Below are positions 35,165 to 43,095 of a stretch of DNA of 64,000 nucleotides, one piece after another; within the stretch, counting starts at the first letter, position 1, and each line of letters opens with the position of its first letter. The notes under the pieces are model-generated. The model had not been told where the DNA came from and did no database searches. It saw only the letters and a list, made by a program, of their open reading frames with translations. The position numbers were made by a program, and so were the translations under genes. Origin of the DNA: Rhizobiaceae bacterium MnEN-MB40S (GTDB lineage: Bacteria; Pseudomonadota; Alphaproteobacteria; Rhizobiales; Rhizobiaceae); assembly GCA_024343425.1 (NCBI GenBank), contig BRLC01000004.1:248001-312000 (forward strand), given 5' to 3'.

Positions 35165-36031
35165 CTATCCCTTGACCGCCCCGGACGTCAGTCCGGATAC
35201 TAGGTGTTTCTGAACAGTGAAAGTAAGCGTCAGCGCCGGAATGATCATCACAACCGCGAGCGCGCACATGCCGCGCCAGTCGATGGTGAACTCCGCGGTG
35301 TAGTCCAGCAAACCGACCGGAAGCGTCTTGGAATTTGTGGATCGGGTCAGTTGTGACGCCAGAGCGAATTCGTTCCACGAGATCAGGAATGCAAAAATCC
35401 CGGCCGACGCGATGCCCGGCCGCGCCAGCGGAAATTCAACCCGCCAGAACGCCTGCCAGCGCGTGCAGCCATCGATCTGCGCCGCTTCGGCGAGATCGCG
35501 CGGCACCTGCCGGAAGAACCCGTCGATGAGCCAGACCGTGAACGGCACGTTGAGCGCCACATAGGCCAGGATCAAGCCAAAATGCGTATCGATGATGCCG
35601 AGGCGGGCGTAGACGAAGAACAGCGGCAGCGAGAGCGCAATGCCTGGCACCGTCCGCGTCAGCATGAAACCGAGGAAGATCGACGTCTTGCCGCGAAAGC
35701 GGTAGCGGGCGAATGCGTAGCCGCCGGCCATACCGATGCAGAGAGCGATGACCGTCGAAGTCACGGAAATAATCAGCGAATTGCGGAAATAGTCGAGCAC
35801 CGGGATGCCGCCCTGCCCCACGCCGGAGAACATCGCGACATAGGCGTCGAGAGAGACGTTGCGCGGGATCCAGACCGGCGGCTTGGCCATGATCTCGACG
35901 GTCGGCCGCAATGACGACAACACGATCCACAGACCCGGAAGACAGATGAGCGCCATCGCCAGGAACAGGCCGATCAGATGGCCAGCCTTGAGAACGGCTC
36001 GTTTGACGCGGTGTGCGGCGTTTTCGTCCAT
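35165..36031 (-). CDS. sugar ABC transporter permease (MalG type)
   Basis: 288 residues, six hydrophobic segments. VLKAGHLIGLFLAMALICLPGLWIVLSSLRP and the EAA loop EAAQIDGCTRWQAFWRVEFPLARPGIASAGIFAFLISWNEF are typical. Starts 1 base after the MalF-like gene stop and ends 2 bases before the ATPase ATG. Confidence 0.93.
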   Translation of the reverse strand: MDENAAHRVKRAVLKAGHLIGLFLAMALICLPGLWIVLSSLRPTVEIMAKPPVWIPRNVSLDAYVAMFSGVGQGGIPVLDYFRNSLIISVTSTVIALCIGMAGGYAFARYRFRGKTSIFLGFMLTRTVPGIALSLPLFFVYARLGIIDTHFGLILAYVALNVPFTVWLIDGFFRQVPRDLAEAAQIDGCTRWQAFWRVEFPLARPGIASAGIFAFLISWNEFALASQLTRSTNSKTLPVGLLDYTAEFTIDWRGMCALAVVMIIPALTLTFTVQKHLVSGLTSGAVKG

Positions 36032-36032
36032 T

Positions 36033-36929
36033 CTACCACTCCGCTCCGATCTGCTGGCGAGCCTTTGCGAGCTGTCTGAAGAAGATCACCGTAAACAGGA
36101 TCGACAGCAGGATGGCGATATAGCTCATGGCGTTGGCGAGCCCCATCCGCGCATCCGAATAGGCGGTGCGCGCAATCAGCGTCCAGAGGATCTCGGTGCG
36201 TCCCGCCGGGCCGCCGTCGGTCATGATCTTGACGATGTCGTAGGCCCGCGCAATGTCCAGCGACCGGATCGTCATGGCGATATAGGCGAACGGCATGACG
36301 AAAGGCCATGTAACGTAGCGGAAACTTTGCCATGGCGTGCAGCCGTCGACCTTCGCAGCCTCCAGCGGTTCGCGCGGCATGGCCATCAAACCAGCCAGAA
36401 TGAAAATCGCGAACACCGCTGTCGAGGACCAGATTTCCGCCGTCAGGATGGAGATAAAGGCCAGCCGTCCATCGATCAGCCATGGTATCGCCTGATCCGT
36501 CAGGCCCAGCGACTGAAGCGCGTTGTTCACCACGCCGATATTGTCGTTGAACATAAACTTGAACTGGAAACCCACCAGGATCGGCGAAAACATCATGGGA
36601 AACATCATGATGGTGCGCAGAATGCGCTGGCCTCGGGTCGCCTTTTCGACCAGCAGCGCCAGGATGAGGCCGAGCACCATCTCAAGATTAAGCGCAAATG
36701 TCAGGAGTAGAACGGTGCGGCCGAACGCCACCCAGAAATCCCAGTCCGAAAAAAGCCGCTCATAGTTCCGAAAGCCGATGAAGGTGTAGATCGAATCCGG
36801 ACGCGTCAGCCGGAAGGGCGTAAAACTGGAATAGAGCGACAGAAGCAACGGCACGATGACGACGGCCGCCAGCACGATGAATGCAGGCAAAAGCAAAAGC
36901 ACATGCGGCGCAGGCTTCCAGCCTCTCAT
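36033..36929 (-). CDS. sugar ABC transporter permease (MalF type)
   Basis: 298 residues with six helices (LLLLPAFIVLAAVVIVPLLLSLYSSF at the N-terminus) and the EAA loop LEAAKVDGCTPWQSFRYVTWPFVMPF. Preceded by a 115-base gap that holds an intercistronic hairpin, which fits the lower expression wanted for membrane subunits relative to the binding protein. Confidence 0.93.
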   Translation of the reverse strand: MRGWKPAPHVLLLLPAFIVLAAVVIVPLLLSLYSSFTPFRLTRPDSIYTFIGFRNYERLFSDWDFWVAFGRTVLLLTFALNLEMVLGLILALLVEKATRGQRILRTIMMFPMMFSPILVGFQFKFMFNDNIGVVNNALQSLGLTDQAIPWLIDGRLAFISILTAEIWSSTAVFAIFILAGLMAMPREPLEAAKVDGCTPWQSFRYVTWPFVMPFAYIAMTIRSLDIARAYDIVKIMTDGGPAGRTEILWTLIARTAYSDARMGLANAMSYIAILLSILFTVIFFRQLAKARQQIGAEW

Positions 36930-37005
36930 CGTTTCCTCACCTGTTTCTTGTCAGTTTTTTTGAGAACAATACCGGTTATCGCCAGACGGGTGAACCGGGG
37001 ACAGA

Positions 37006-37030
37006 AAGGGCGCGGACACGCCGCGCCCTT
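37006..37030 (-). other. intercistronic hairpin after sugar-binding-protein gene
   Basis: AAGGGCGCGG (37006-37015) and CCGCGCCCTT (37021-37030) form a perfect 10-bp stem around ACACG. It falls 15 bases after the binding-protein stop on the minus strand; no long T-run follows, so it probably stabilises the upstream message or partly terminates it. Confidence 0.65.
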
Positions 37031-37044
37031 CAGTTTCTGACGGC

Positions 37045-38361
37045 CTATAGTTCGCCGGCGTCTTCCAGTATTTCGGTCGCCGACTGGTTCGCGTCGTCAA
37101 GCGCCTGCTGAGGCGTCTTGTCGCCGAGAATGGCCGCCTGAAGCTCGGGATAGACGGCGTTGGATATCGCAATCCACTCAGGTGTCTGGGGCACAGGATA
37201 AGCGCCTTTTGCGGCTTCCTGGAAGGCCTGAAGCACCTCGGTGCGATAATCGTCGCCCTGGGCTTCCGCGATCACCCATTCCCAGACGGCGTCCCGGGTC
37301 GGCAGCGGACCGGCCCCGGCTTCCAGCTTCTGACTGTCTTCGTTGGTCAGGAACCAGACCAGCGAGGCGGCGGCCTCCTTGTCGGGACAGCTTTCTGTTA
37401 CCGAGAAGCCATGATGACCGGACCATCCGGTGCGGGCGCCGGAGGAGCCCTTGGGCGGCGCTACCACGCCGACATTGCCTGCGACTTTGGAGGCGCCCGG
37501 GTCGTTGAAGAAACCTGCCCAGCCCGGCCAGTCCAGATTGAGCGCTACGGTGCCAGAAGCAAATCCCTGTCCGAGATCGTCCCACAGATAGTTGGTCGTT
37601 CCGGCCGGAACAGCCTTGTTCTTGTATAGCTCGACGAACCAGTTCAGCGCACGGACGCCGGCTTCGGAATTGATCGCCGGGCGACCGTCCGCGTCGAGAT
37701 ATTCACCGCCCTCTGCAAGCAGCATCTCATAGAAGCGGCCATTGATCGCCTCTTCCTTGCCTGCGTACTGCGTGCCGTAGAAATCCGGCGGATTGGCGAA
37801 GAACTCGGCCTGGTCGGTTACCTGTTCCCAGGTTTCCGGCGGGGCAAGATCGTAGCCGTATTTTTCCTTGAACTTCGCCTTGTTGTCTTCGTCGGCGAAA
37901 AGGCTCTTCTGGTAATACATCGCCGAAACGTCGAACTGCGCCCTTGGCAGCATAACCAGCTTGCCGTCGAGCGTCGAGGCGTCGATATTGGCGTCGACGA
38001 AGGCGTCGATTTCTTCCTGCGGCAAAAGCTGCGAGAGATCGGTGTAGATGCCTGGATACTGTGGAGCGAACGATGAATGGTTCGATCCGACGCACCAGTT
38101 CAGCGCGCCGACGGCGATATCGGATTTGATTTCCTTGTCGAGATCGAAGTGATTCTTCTTCGAAATGACGTTAACCTTCGCGCCGGTCGCTTCTTCCCAC
38201 TCGGCAATTCTCGAGTAGAGATTTTCGTATTGCTGACCGCCGATCAGCTTGGCGTCGATGGTGACGCCGTCGAATTTTCCCGGCATGTCCTGCGCAACAG
38301 CAGCCTCGCCGGCAACCAGTGCGAGGACGCCGGCGGATACGCCGGCCAATAGCTTGTTCAT
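37045..38361 (-). CDS. extracellular sugar-binding protein (SBP family 1)
   Basis: 438 residues with a Sec signal (MNKLLAGVSAGVLALVAGEAAVAQ). The mature protein has FDGVTIDAKLIGGQQYENLYSRIAEWEEATGAKVNVISK and GAGPLPTRDAVWEWV, typical of large oligosaccharide or monosaccharide binding proteins of this family. First gene of a roughly 10-kb operon running down to 28160; likely ligand a 6-deoxy-hexose or its acid given the downstream enzymes. Confidence 0.93.
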   Translation of the reverse strand: MNKLLAGVSAGVLALVAGEAAVAQDMPGKFDGVTIDAKLIGGQQYENLYSRIAEWEEATGAKVNVISKKNHFDLDKEIKSDIAVGALNWCVGSNHSSFAPQYPGIYTDLSQLLPQEEIDAFVDANIDASTLDGKLVMLPRAQFDVSAMYYQKSLFADEDNKAKFKEKYGYDLAPPETWEQVTDQAEFFANPPDFYGTQYAGKEEAINGRFYEMLLAEGGEYLDADGRPAINSEAGVRALNWFVELYKNKAVPAGTTNYLWDDLGQGFASGTVALNLDWPGWAGFFNDPGASKVAGNVGVVAPPKGSSGARTGWSGHHGFSVTESCPDKEAAASLVWFLTNEDSQKLEAGAGPLPTRDAVWEWVIAEAQGDDYRTEVLQAFQEAAKGAYPVPQTPEWIAISNAVYPELQAAILGDKTPQQALDDANQSATEILEDAGEL

Positions 38362-38428
38362 GAGCCTCCTCCCGAGACGTTAATGATTGGCGGGCAATGC
38401 GCCCCAAACCCTCACTGATGAGTGGTTC

Positions 38429-38507
38429 ATTCATATACAAACATCTTCTTTACTGGCGGTCAAGCGATTCCTTTGTTGTTAACGCGCACATACATGCGTA
38501 TATGAAT
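38429..38507. promoter_or_regulatory. widely spaced inverted repeat in the divergent IclR/transport promoter
   Basis: ATTCATATAC at 38429-38438 is mirrored exactly by GTATATGAAT at 38498-38507, 59 bases apart, between the start of the sugar operon and that of the IclR gene. A further TGAAT-N6-ATTCA lies at 38503-38518. Two such half-sites on either side of two promoters suit dimer-of-dimer binding by IclR proteins with DNA looping. Confidence 0.6.
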
Positions 38508-38529
38508 ATTGAAATTCACGGAGGAAGAG

Positions 38530-39312
38530 ATGAGTCAGGAGGAAGATCGCTACCGCGCGCCCGCACTCGACAAGGGGCTCGACATACTCGAACTCCTGGC
38601 GCAGATCGACGGAGGACTGACGCAGGCTGAAATCGCCAAACACCTCGGCAGGAGCCCGAACGAGTTCTACCGGATGCTGGATCGTCTGGTCAGGCGCGGA
38701 TACGTGACGCGGATCGACGGCGACCGTTATTCGCTCACTCTCAAGCTGTTCGGACTTGCCCAATCCCACGCGCCCGTGCGCCGGCTGGTCTCCTATGCGA
38801 CGCCATTCATGCGTGAACTTGCCGAACAGACGCGGCAGGCAAACCAGTTGGCCGTGTTCGATCGCGGCTCCGTCGTCGTGGTCGCGCAGCAGGAAGCGCC
38901 CGGTTACTGGGGTATTTCGATTCGTGTCGGCTCGCATATCGGTCTCTTCGACACCGGTTCCGGTCACGTGCTTCTGGCCTTCAGGTCCCAGGAAGAACGA
39001 TTGCTGATGATCAACGAATATTCCAGCAGCAAGGAATATCCGACCGTCGCAAAGGAATTCTTTGATCGTCTCGATCAGATCCGCGAGCGGGGTTACGAAA
39101 TGATGCCGAGCGCCCAGACAGCCGGCGTCTACAATCTTTCGGCGCCTGTGCTCGGCCCGGATGGAAAAGCGATCGCCGCGCTGACGATCCCCTATATCGC
39201 GCTCGTCAACGTGCCCCAGGCGCCCGACATGACGGAAACACAGGAATTGATCGCCGAAACCTCCAGACAGCTTTCCGCCCTGGCCGGCTCCGAAGCGTTG
39301 AACGCAAAATAA
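38530..39312 (+). CDS. IclR-family transcriptional regulator
   Basis: 260 residues from ATG 38530 (GGAGGAA 4 bases upstream). Helix-turn-helix: LDKGLDILELLAQIDGGLTQAEIAKHLGRSPNEFYRMLDRLVRRGYVTRI, then the IclR effector domain with GSHIGLFDTGSGHVLLAF. Diverges from the sugar operon and leads into the fuconolactonase gene, so it probably responds to a pathway intermediate such as fuconate or the ketodeoxy acid. Confidence 0.93.
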   Translation: MSQEEDRYRAPALDKGLDILELLAQIDGGLTQAEIAKHLGRSPNEFYRMLDRLVRRGYVTRIDGDRYSLTLKLFGLAQSHAPVRRLVSYATPFMRELAEQTRQANQLAVFDRGSVVVVAQQEAPGYWGISIRVGSHIGLFDTGSGHVLLAFRSQEERLLMINEYSSSKEYPTVAKEFFDRLDQIRERGYEMMPSAQTAGVYNLSAPVLGPDGKAIAALTIPYIALVNVPQAPDMTETQELIAETSRQLSALAGSEALNAK

Positions 39313-39375
39313 TTTCTTATTTGAACAATTTATTCTCCTGTGAAAGATTGCATTGCAGGATAGGGAGGAAACTGA

Positions 39376-40212
39376 ATGATCGTCGACACGCATCTTCATG
39401 TCATCGACCGCGAAGCTGTGGACTATCCCTGGCTGAGCGACGTTGAACCGCTGAACCGGGACTGGCTCTACGAGAATTACGAGCGTGCAGCCCGCCGCGC
39501 CGGTATATCCAGAACGCTGCACATGGAAGTTGACGTCGCAGCCTCCCGCATCGACGACGAAACGGCCTACGTCAAGACACTGTCGCAGCGCGAAAACAGT
39601 CTGATCGCCGGCGCAATCGTGTCCTGCCGTCCGGAGGAGGAACACTTCGCCGAACACCTGGAATCTTGCCTCTCCGATCCGTTCGTCAAGGGCTTTCGTC
39701 GCGTTCTCCATGTCATGCCGGACGACCTGTCCGAACAGCCTCTGTTTCGCCAGAATATCAAACGTCTCGGCGACAGCCGGTTGACCTTCGATCTGTGTGT
39801 CCTGCCCCGGCAAATTGACAAGGCGATCGCGCTGGTCGATCTGGCGCCTGACGTCAACTTCATCCTCGATCACTGCGGCGTGCCCGACATAGCGGGGGAC
39901 GCCCGCCAGCCCTGGCGAGACCGGATCTCGGAGATTGCGCAACGACCGAACGTCACGGCGAAAATCTCCGGCGTCGTCGCCTATGCCGACCCGGAAACGT
40001 GGATCGCGGAAACGCTGCGTCCCTGGGTCGAGCACACGATAGCAAGCTTCGGCTGGGACCGCGTGGTTTGGGGCAGCGACTGGCCGGTCTGCACACTGGG
40101 CGGCGGTCTTCTGGCCTGGGTCGCCGCAACGCATGCATTGCTCGAAGGCGCAAGCGAGGACGAAAAGGCCAAACTCCTCAACGCCAACGCAAGACGGATC
40201 TGGAACCTGTAG
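39376..40212 (+). CDS. L-fuconolactonase-like amidohydrolase
   Basis: 278 residues with GGGAGGAA just upstream. IVDTHLHVID near the N-terminus, ILDHCGVPDI, KISGV and WGSDWPVCTLGG are the metal-site motifs of the amidohydrolase-2 family used by L-fuconolactonase and L-rhamnono-lactonase. It hydrolyses the lactone formed by the sugar dehydrogenase to the free sugar acid, the step between the Gfo/Idh enzyme and the fuconate dehydratase. Confidence 0.9.
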   Translation: MIVDTHLHVIDREAVDYPWLSDVEPLNRDWLYENYERAARRAGISRTLHMEVDVAASRIDDETAYVKTLSQRENSLIAGAIVSCRPEEEHFAEHLESCLSDPFVKGFRRVLHVMPDDLSEQPLFRQNIKRLGDSRLTFDLCVLPRQIDKAIALVDLAPDVNFILDHCGVPDIAGDARQPWRDRISEIAQRPNVTAKISGVVAYADPETWIAETLRPWVEHTIASFGWDRVVWGSDWPVCTLGGGLLAWVAATHALLEGASEDEKAKLLNANARRIWNL

Positions 40213-40227
40213 TCCGGCGGCGACCGC

Positions 40228-41358
40228 TCAGCCAAAACTCCTTTCAAAGAGAATGTTGATATCGCAGACCACCGGCCGCGCAGGCTCGCCGGAGATCAGG
40301 CCCGCATTCAGACGGTCGGAGGCCTGCTGCTGAAACGGCATGTAGCCGCTGTGGCGCGGGCGGACCCAGGCGCTCTCCAGCGTTTGCCTCGTATTCCTGT
40401 AGAAATCATTTGTCGCTGCGTTTACCGCATCGTCCTCCCAGCCGGCGGCGTGTCCGGGCTGACCGCCGGCGCCTGCAAACGGCCCGCGCTGTATTTCATC
40501 ACTGGCGATCCAGTAGGCGAAGTCCACGGCCTCACTGACGTGATCGGAGAAGGCGGAAACGGCGATGCCTGTGCCGCCAAGCGCCGAACCGACCGGCCCG
40601 CTGTCTCCTGCCGACGGTATGTCCGCGAACGCCAGACGCCTTTCGCGAAAGCCGTCGATCCCGTAATTGACATAGCCGTAGATCAGCGGCGCGCAGGCGA
40701 TCTCGTCGCCGGCGCTCATTGATTCCGACACTGCAATCGGATCCATCTCGTAGCAGGCGACAGGAACGTGACGCATAAGCTTGGCGATCAGGTCATAGAC
40801 CGCCTCGCCGGCGTCCCTGTCGATCAGTGCGCCCGGTCCCTGCGTCGCGCAGGGCGTGCCGAGATTGGCGGCGAGCGTATAGAAAGTCATCAGGCAATGC
40901 GGCGGCCGCATGGGGATCAGAACCCGGCCCTGGCCTGCGAGCGCGATCACCTCGTCGAAGCTTCGCGGCGCTTCGGCGATCAGGTCCGGTCGCCAGGCCA
41001 TGACCTGCGCTGCGGCGTCTATCGGAAAGGCCCATTGACGCCCTTGCCACGTATAGCTGGGATAGGAGCCGCCGACTGATCCGTCTGCAAGAGCGCCCCT
41101 CTCCTTCTCCCTGCCTGCAATATCGAGAGGCGTGAGACAGGACTGCGCCGTGATCTCGCCGACATGGGGATGATCGATAACGATCAGATCGTATGTTCGA
41201 GCCAGCTCCTCGACCGGAAAGGATTCGAAATCCTGCAGCGAGCGCTTGTCCCAGTCGATCTCGACGCCGGTCCGTTCCTTCCAGAGCCTGGAGCAGGCGA
41301 CCATCGGGTCATACCCGCGCGGGTGGCTCCAGGTCATGCCTTTAAGCTGCGTCGTCAC
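40228..41358 (-). CDS. SBP-family-1-like solute-binding protein without a signal peptide
   Basis: 376 residues. The fold pattern (LKGMTWSHPRGYDPMVACSRLWKERTGVEIDWDKRSLQDFESFPVEELA, then SYTWQGRQWAFPIDAAAQVMAWRPDL, ALGGTGIAVSAFS) is that of family 1 extracellular binding proteins. The N-terminus MTTQLKGMTW has no hydrophobic export signal, and no better start exists since the ATG overlaps the CaiB stop (ATGA). It therefore likely stays in the cytoplasm and could bind the CoA transferase substrate or act with that enzyme. Role is inference. Confidence 0.85.
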   Translation of the reverse strand: MTTQLKGMTWSHPRGYDPMVACSRLWKERTGVEIDWDKRSLQDFESFPVEELARTYDLIVIDHPHVGEITAQSCLTPLDIAGREKERGALADGSVGGSYPSYTWQGRQWAFPIDAAAQVMAWRPDLIAEAPRSFDEVIALAGQGRVLIPMRPPHCLMTFYTLAANLGTPCATQGPGALIDRDAGEAVYDLIAKLMRHVPVACYEMDPIAVSESMSAGDEIACAPLIYGYVNYGIDGFRERRLAFADIPSAGDSGPVGSALGGTGIAVSAFSDHVSEAVDFAYWIASDEIQRGPFAGAGGQPGHAAGWEDDAVNAATNDFYRNTRQTLESAWVRPRHSGYMPFQQQASDRLNAGLISGEPARPVVCDINILFERSFG

Positions 41359-42515
41359 AGGCCGAACTCCTCGCAGATGGCCGCCGTATGTTCGCCAACG
41401 GCGGGGGCGGCCCGCGCCAGTTTCGGGCGCACGCCGTTGACGCGGATCGGCGAACTCGTCGTCAGGATGGAGACATCGTCATCCCGCTCGACCTGCTGCA
41501 GCATGTCGAGCACGGAGAAGCCTTCGCTGTCCATCAACTGATCCCAGTCGAGCACCGGAGAACACCAGATGTCCGCCGGCTCGAACAAGGCCTGCCATTC
41601 CGCGATCGACTTTTCGGCGATCGCCGCCGCGATGATCCTTTTGATTTCGTCGCGGCTTGTGAACCAAATGCCCGGATCGTCGGCATAGGGCGACAGCGCG
41701 GCGACGTCCATCAGGTCGCGAAGCCTGGATATCGGCGTCATGGCGATCGCGAGATAGCCGTCCCTGGCCTCGTAAACGCCGTAGGGCGCCGACAGATAGG
41801 CGTGTGCGCTTCGGAAACCGGAGCGTTTCGGCATCCGCCTGCCGTCGTTCAGATACGTCGTCAGCACCTCGAACTGAAAGTCGACGAGGGCTTCCAGAAG
41901 GCTGGTCTGCACGTGACTTCCCTCGCCGGTCAGGCCGCGTTTGACGAGGCCTGCCAGCAGTCCTTGCGCCATGGCCGCGCCGGCGAACATGTCGCCAACG
42001 GCAAGTCCCATCGGCACCGGTCCGTCGCCGTCGTCGCCGCTCAGCCACATGACGCCCGACCGCGCTTGCGCGAGCAGATCCTGGCCGGGCCGCTTCACCC
42101 ACGGGCCTTCCTCGCCATATCCGCTGATCGAGCCGTAAACGATCTTCGGATTGATCTGTTTGACGGCGTCGTAGCCCAGCCCGAGACGTTCTATGACGCC
42201 GGGACGGAAGTTCTGAACCAGCACATCGGCCTTTTCGATCAGACGCCGCAGTTTTTCGACATCTTCCCCGCTTTTAAGATCGACCGCCAGGCTTTCCTTG
42301 CCACGGTTAATGGCGTGGAAGATCGTCGAATCGCCGCCGATTTCCGTATCGCTGAGATAGAGACTGCGGGAGAGATCGCCGGCACCAGGACGCTCAATCT
42401 TGATCACGCGCGCGCCGAGATCCTGCAGGCGCAAGGTCGCATAGGGGCCGGAAAGAAACTGGCTCATGTCGAGCACGACGAGCCCGGCAAGCGGCAGATC
42501 CGAAGCGCCGGTCAT
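41355..42515 (-). CDS. CaiB/BaiF family III CoA transferase
   Basis: 386 residues from ATG 42515; a longer frame upstream lacks family similarity. LAGLVVLDMSQFLSGPYATLRLQDLGARVIKIERPGAGDLSR is the canonical start. LAVDLKSGEDVEKLRRLIEKADVLVQNFRPGVIERLGLGYD and SGYGEEGPWVKRPGQDLLAQARSGVM contain the nucleotide site, and the catalytic Asp lies in VGDMFAGAAMAQGLL. Transfers CoA between organic acids. Preceded by an exceptional palindrome at 42630 and by the repeat array; coupled to the cytosolic binding protein. Confidence 0.92.
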   Translation of the reverse strand: MTGASDLPLAGLVVLDMSQFLSGPYATLRLQDLGARVIKIERPGAGDLSRSLYLSDTEIGGDSTIFHAINRGKESLAVDLKSGEDVEKLRRLIEKADVLVQNFRPGVIERLGLGYDAVKQINPKIVYGSISGYGEEGPWVKRPGQDLLAQARSGVMWLSGDDGDGPVPMGLAVGDMFAGAAMAQGLLAGLVKRGLTGEGSHVQTSLLEALVDFQFEVLTTYLNDGRRMPKRSGFRSAHAYLSAPYGVYEARDGYLAIAMTPISRLRDLMDVAALSPYADDPGIWFTSRDEIKRIIAAAIAEKSIAEWQALFEPADIWCSPVLDWDQLMDSEGFSVLDMLQQVERDDDVSILTTSSPIRVNGVRPKLARAAPAVGEHTAAICEEFGL

Positions 42516-42629
42516 GCCGAAACCGATGCGAACGGAAGCCCGGCCGCATGAGAGTGATCGTCTGGCGTATGCGTGCGCGTGTCGCACGGAATGTGCGTGA
42601 GGGGCAGTCTCATAATTCCTCCCAATTCT

Positions 42630-42652
42630 TATGTGAATAATATATTCACATA
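42630..42652. promoter_or_regulatory. palindromic operator upstream of the CoA transferase gene
   Basis: TATGTGAATA (42630-42639) and TATTCACATA (42643-42652) form a perfect 10-3-10 palindrome about 115 bases upstream of the ATG. The TGAAT/ATTCA cores resemble those next to the IclR gene at 38498-38518, so one IclR-type protein could control both loci. Confidence 0.65.
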
Positions 42653-42790
42653 TGGAAGATCGATGCAAGCCGACACGCTGATCCACATGCGCCAATTGTC
42701 GAAAGAAACTCGAACAGGCGGAGGACATCCAAACTCCACGAAAACAAAATTTTATATATGCTATTGTTTTATATATGTTTTTATAAGTTT

Positions 42791-42943
42791 GGCTTTGTTT
42801 CGGGAATCAGGTTCACAGGGTCTGGCTTTGTTTCGGGAATCGGGCTTCAACGATGTGGCTTTGTTTCGGGAATTCGCTTTCCGAGGCTCTGGGTTTGTTT
42901 CGGGAATCCTCAATTTACGCGGTTTGGCTTTGTTTCGGGAATC
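42791..42943 (-). repeat. array 2 of the short direct repeat, core GGCTTTGTTTCGGGAAT on plus strand
   Basis: Five copies of GGCTTTGTTTCGGGAAT begin at 42791, 42824, 42857, 42891 (GGG variant) and 42926, at 33, 33, 34 and 35-base steps; between them 16-18 bases differ. On the minus strand this is the same unit as array 1 at 26185-26540 (ATTCCCGAAACAAAGCC). The copies point toward the CoA transferase gene, as those of array 1 point toward the aldehyde dehydrogenase. AT-rich DNA lies to the left (42740-42790). Confidence 0.85.
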
Positions 42944-43095
42944 TGCGCTTTCGCATGTCTGAAGGCAAATGGCGCATCAATTGCACCGCGCCTCTTTTAG
43001 CACAGAACCGCTGCAATTGCATTCGCTTTGTTCATGTTTTGTGCTGATCCGTTGAAGCATGCATCGCTAAACACACCCGACGCCATAATCGCCTG

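Noticed and set aside
38479-40134. 551-codon minus-strand frame opposite IclR and fuconolactonase genes
   Set aside because: Covers two strong genes on the plus strand with proper starts; no recognisable domain.
42791-42943. CRISPR-like appearance of the five-copy repeat array
   Set aside because: Repeats are only 17-20 bases, spacers 16-18 bases, spacing drifts and no cas gene or leader is present; the same unit occurs irregularly at 26.2-26.5 kb.
42758-43047. Frames across array 2 encoding repeated LALFRESG-type peptides
   Set aside because: All three frames stay open because of the repeat, there is no ribosome site and no signal or fold; the protein repeat is a by-product of the DNA repeat.
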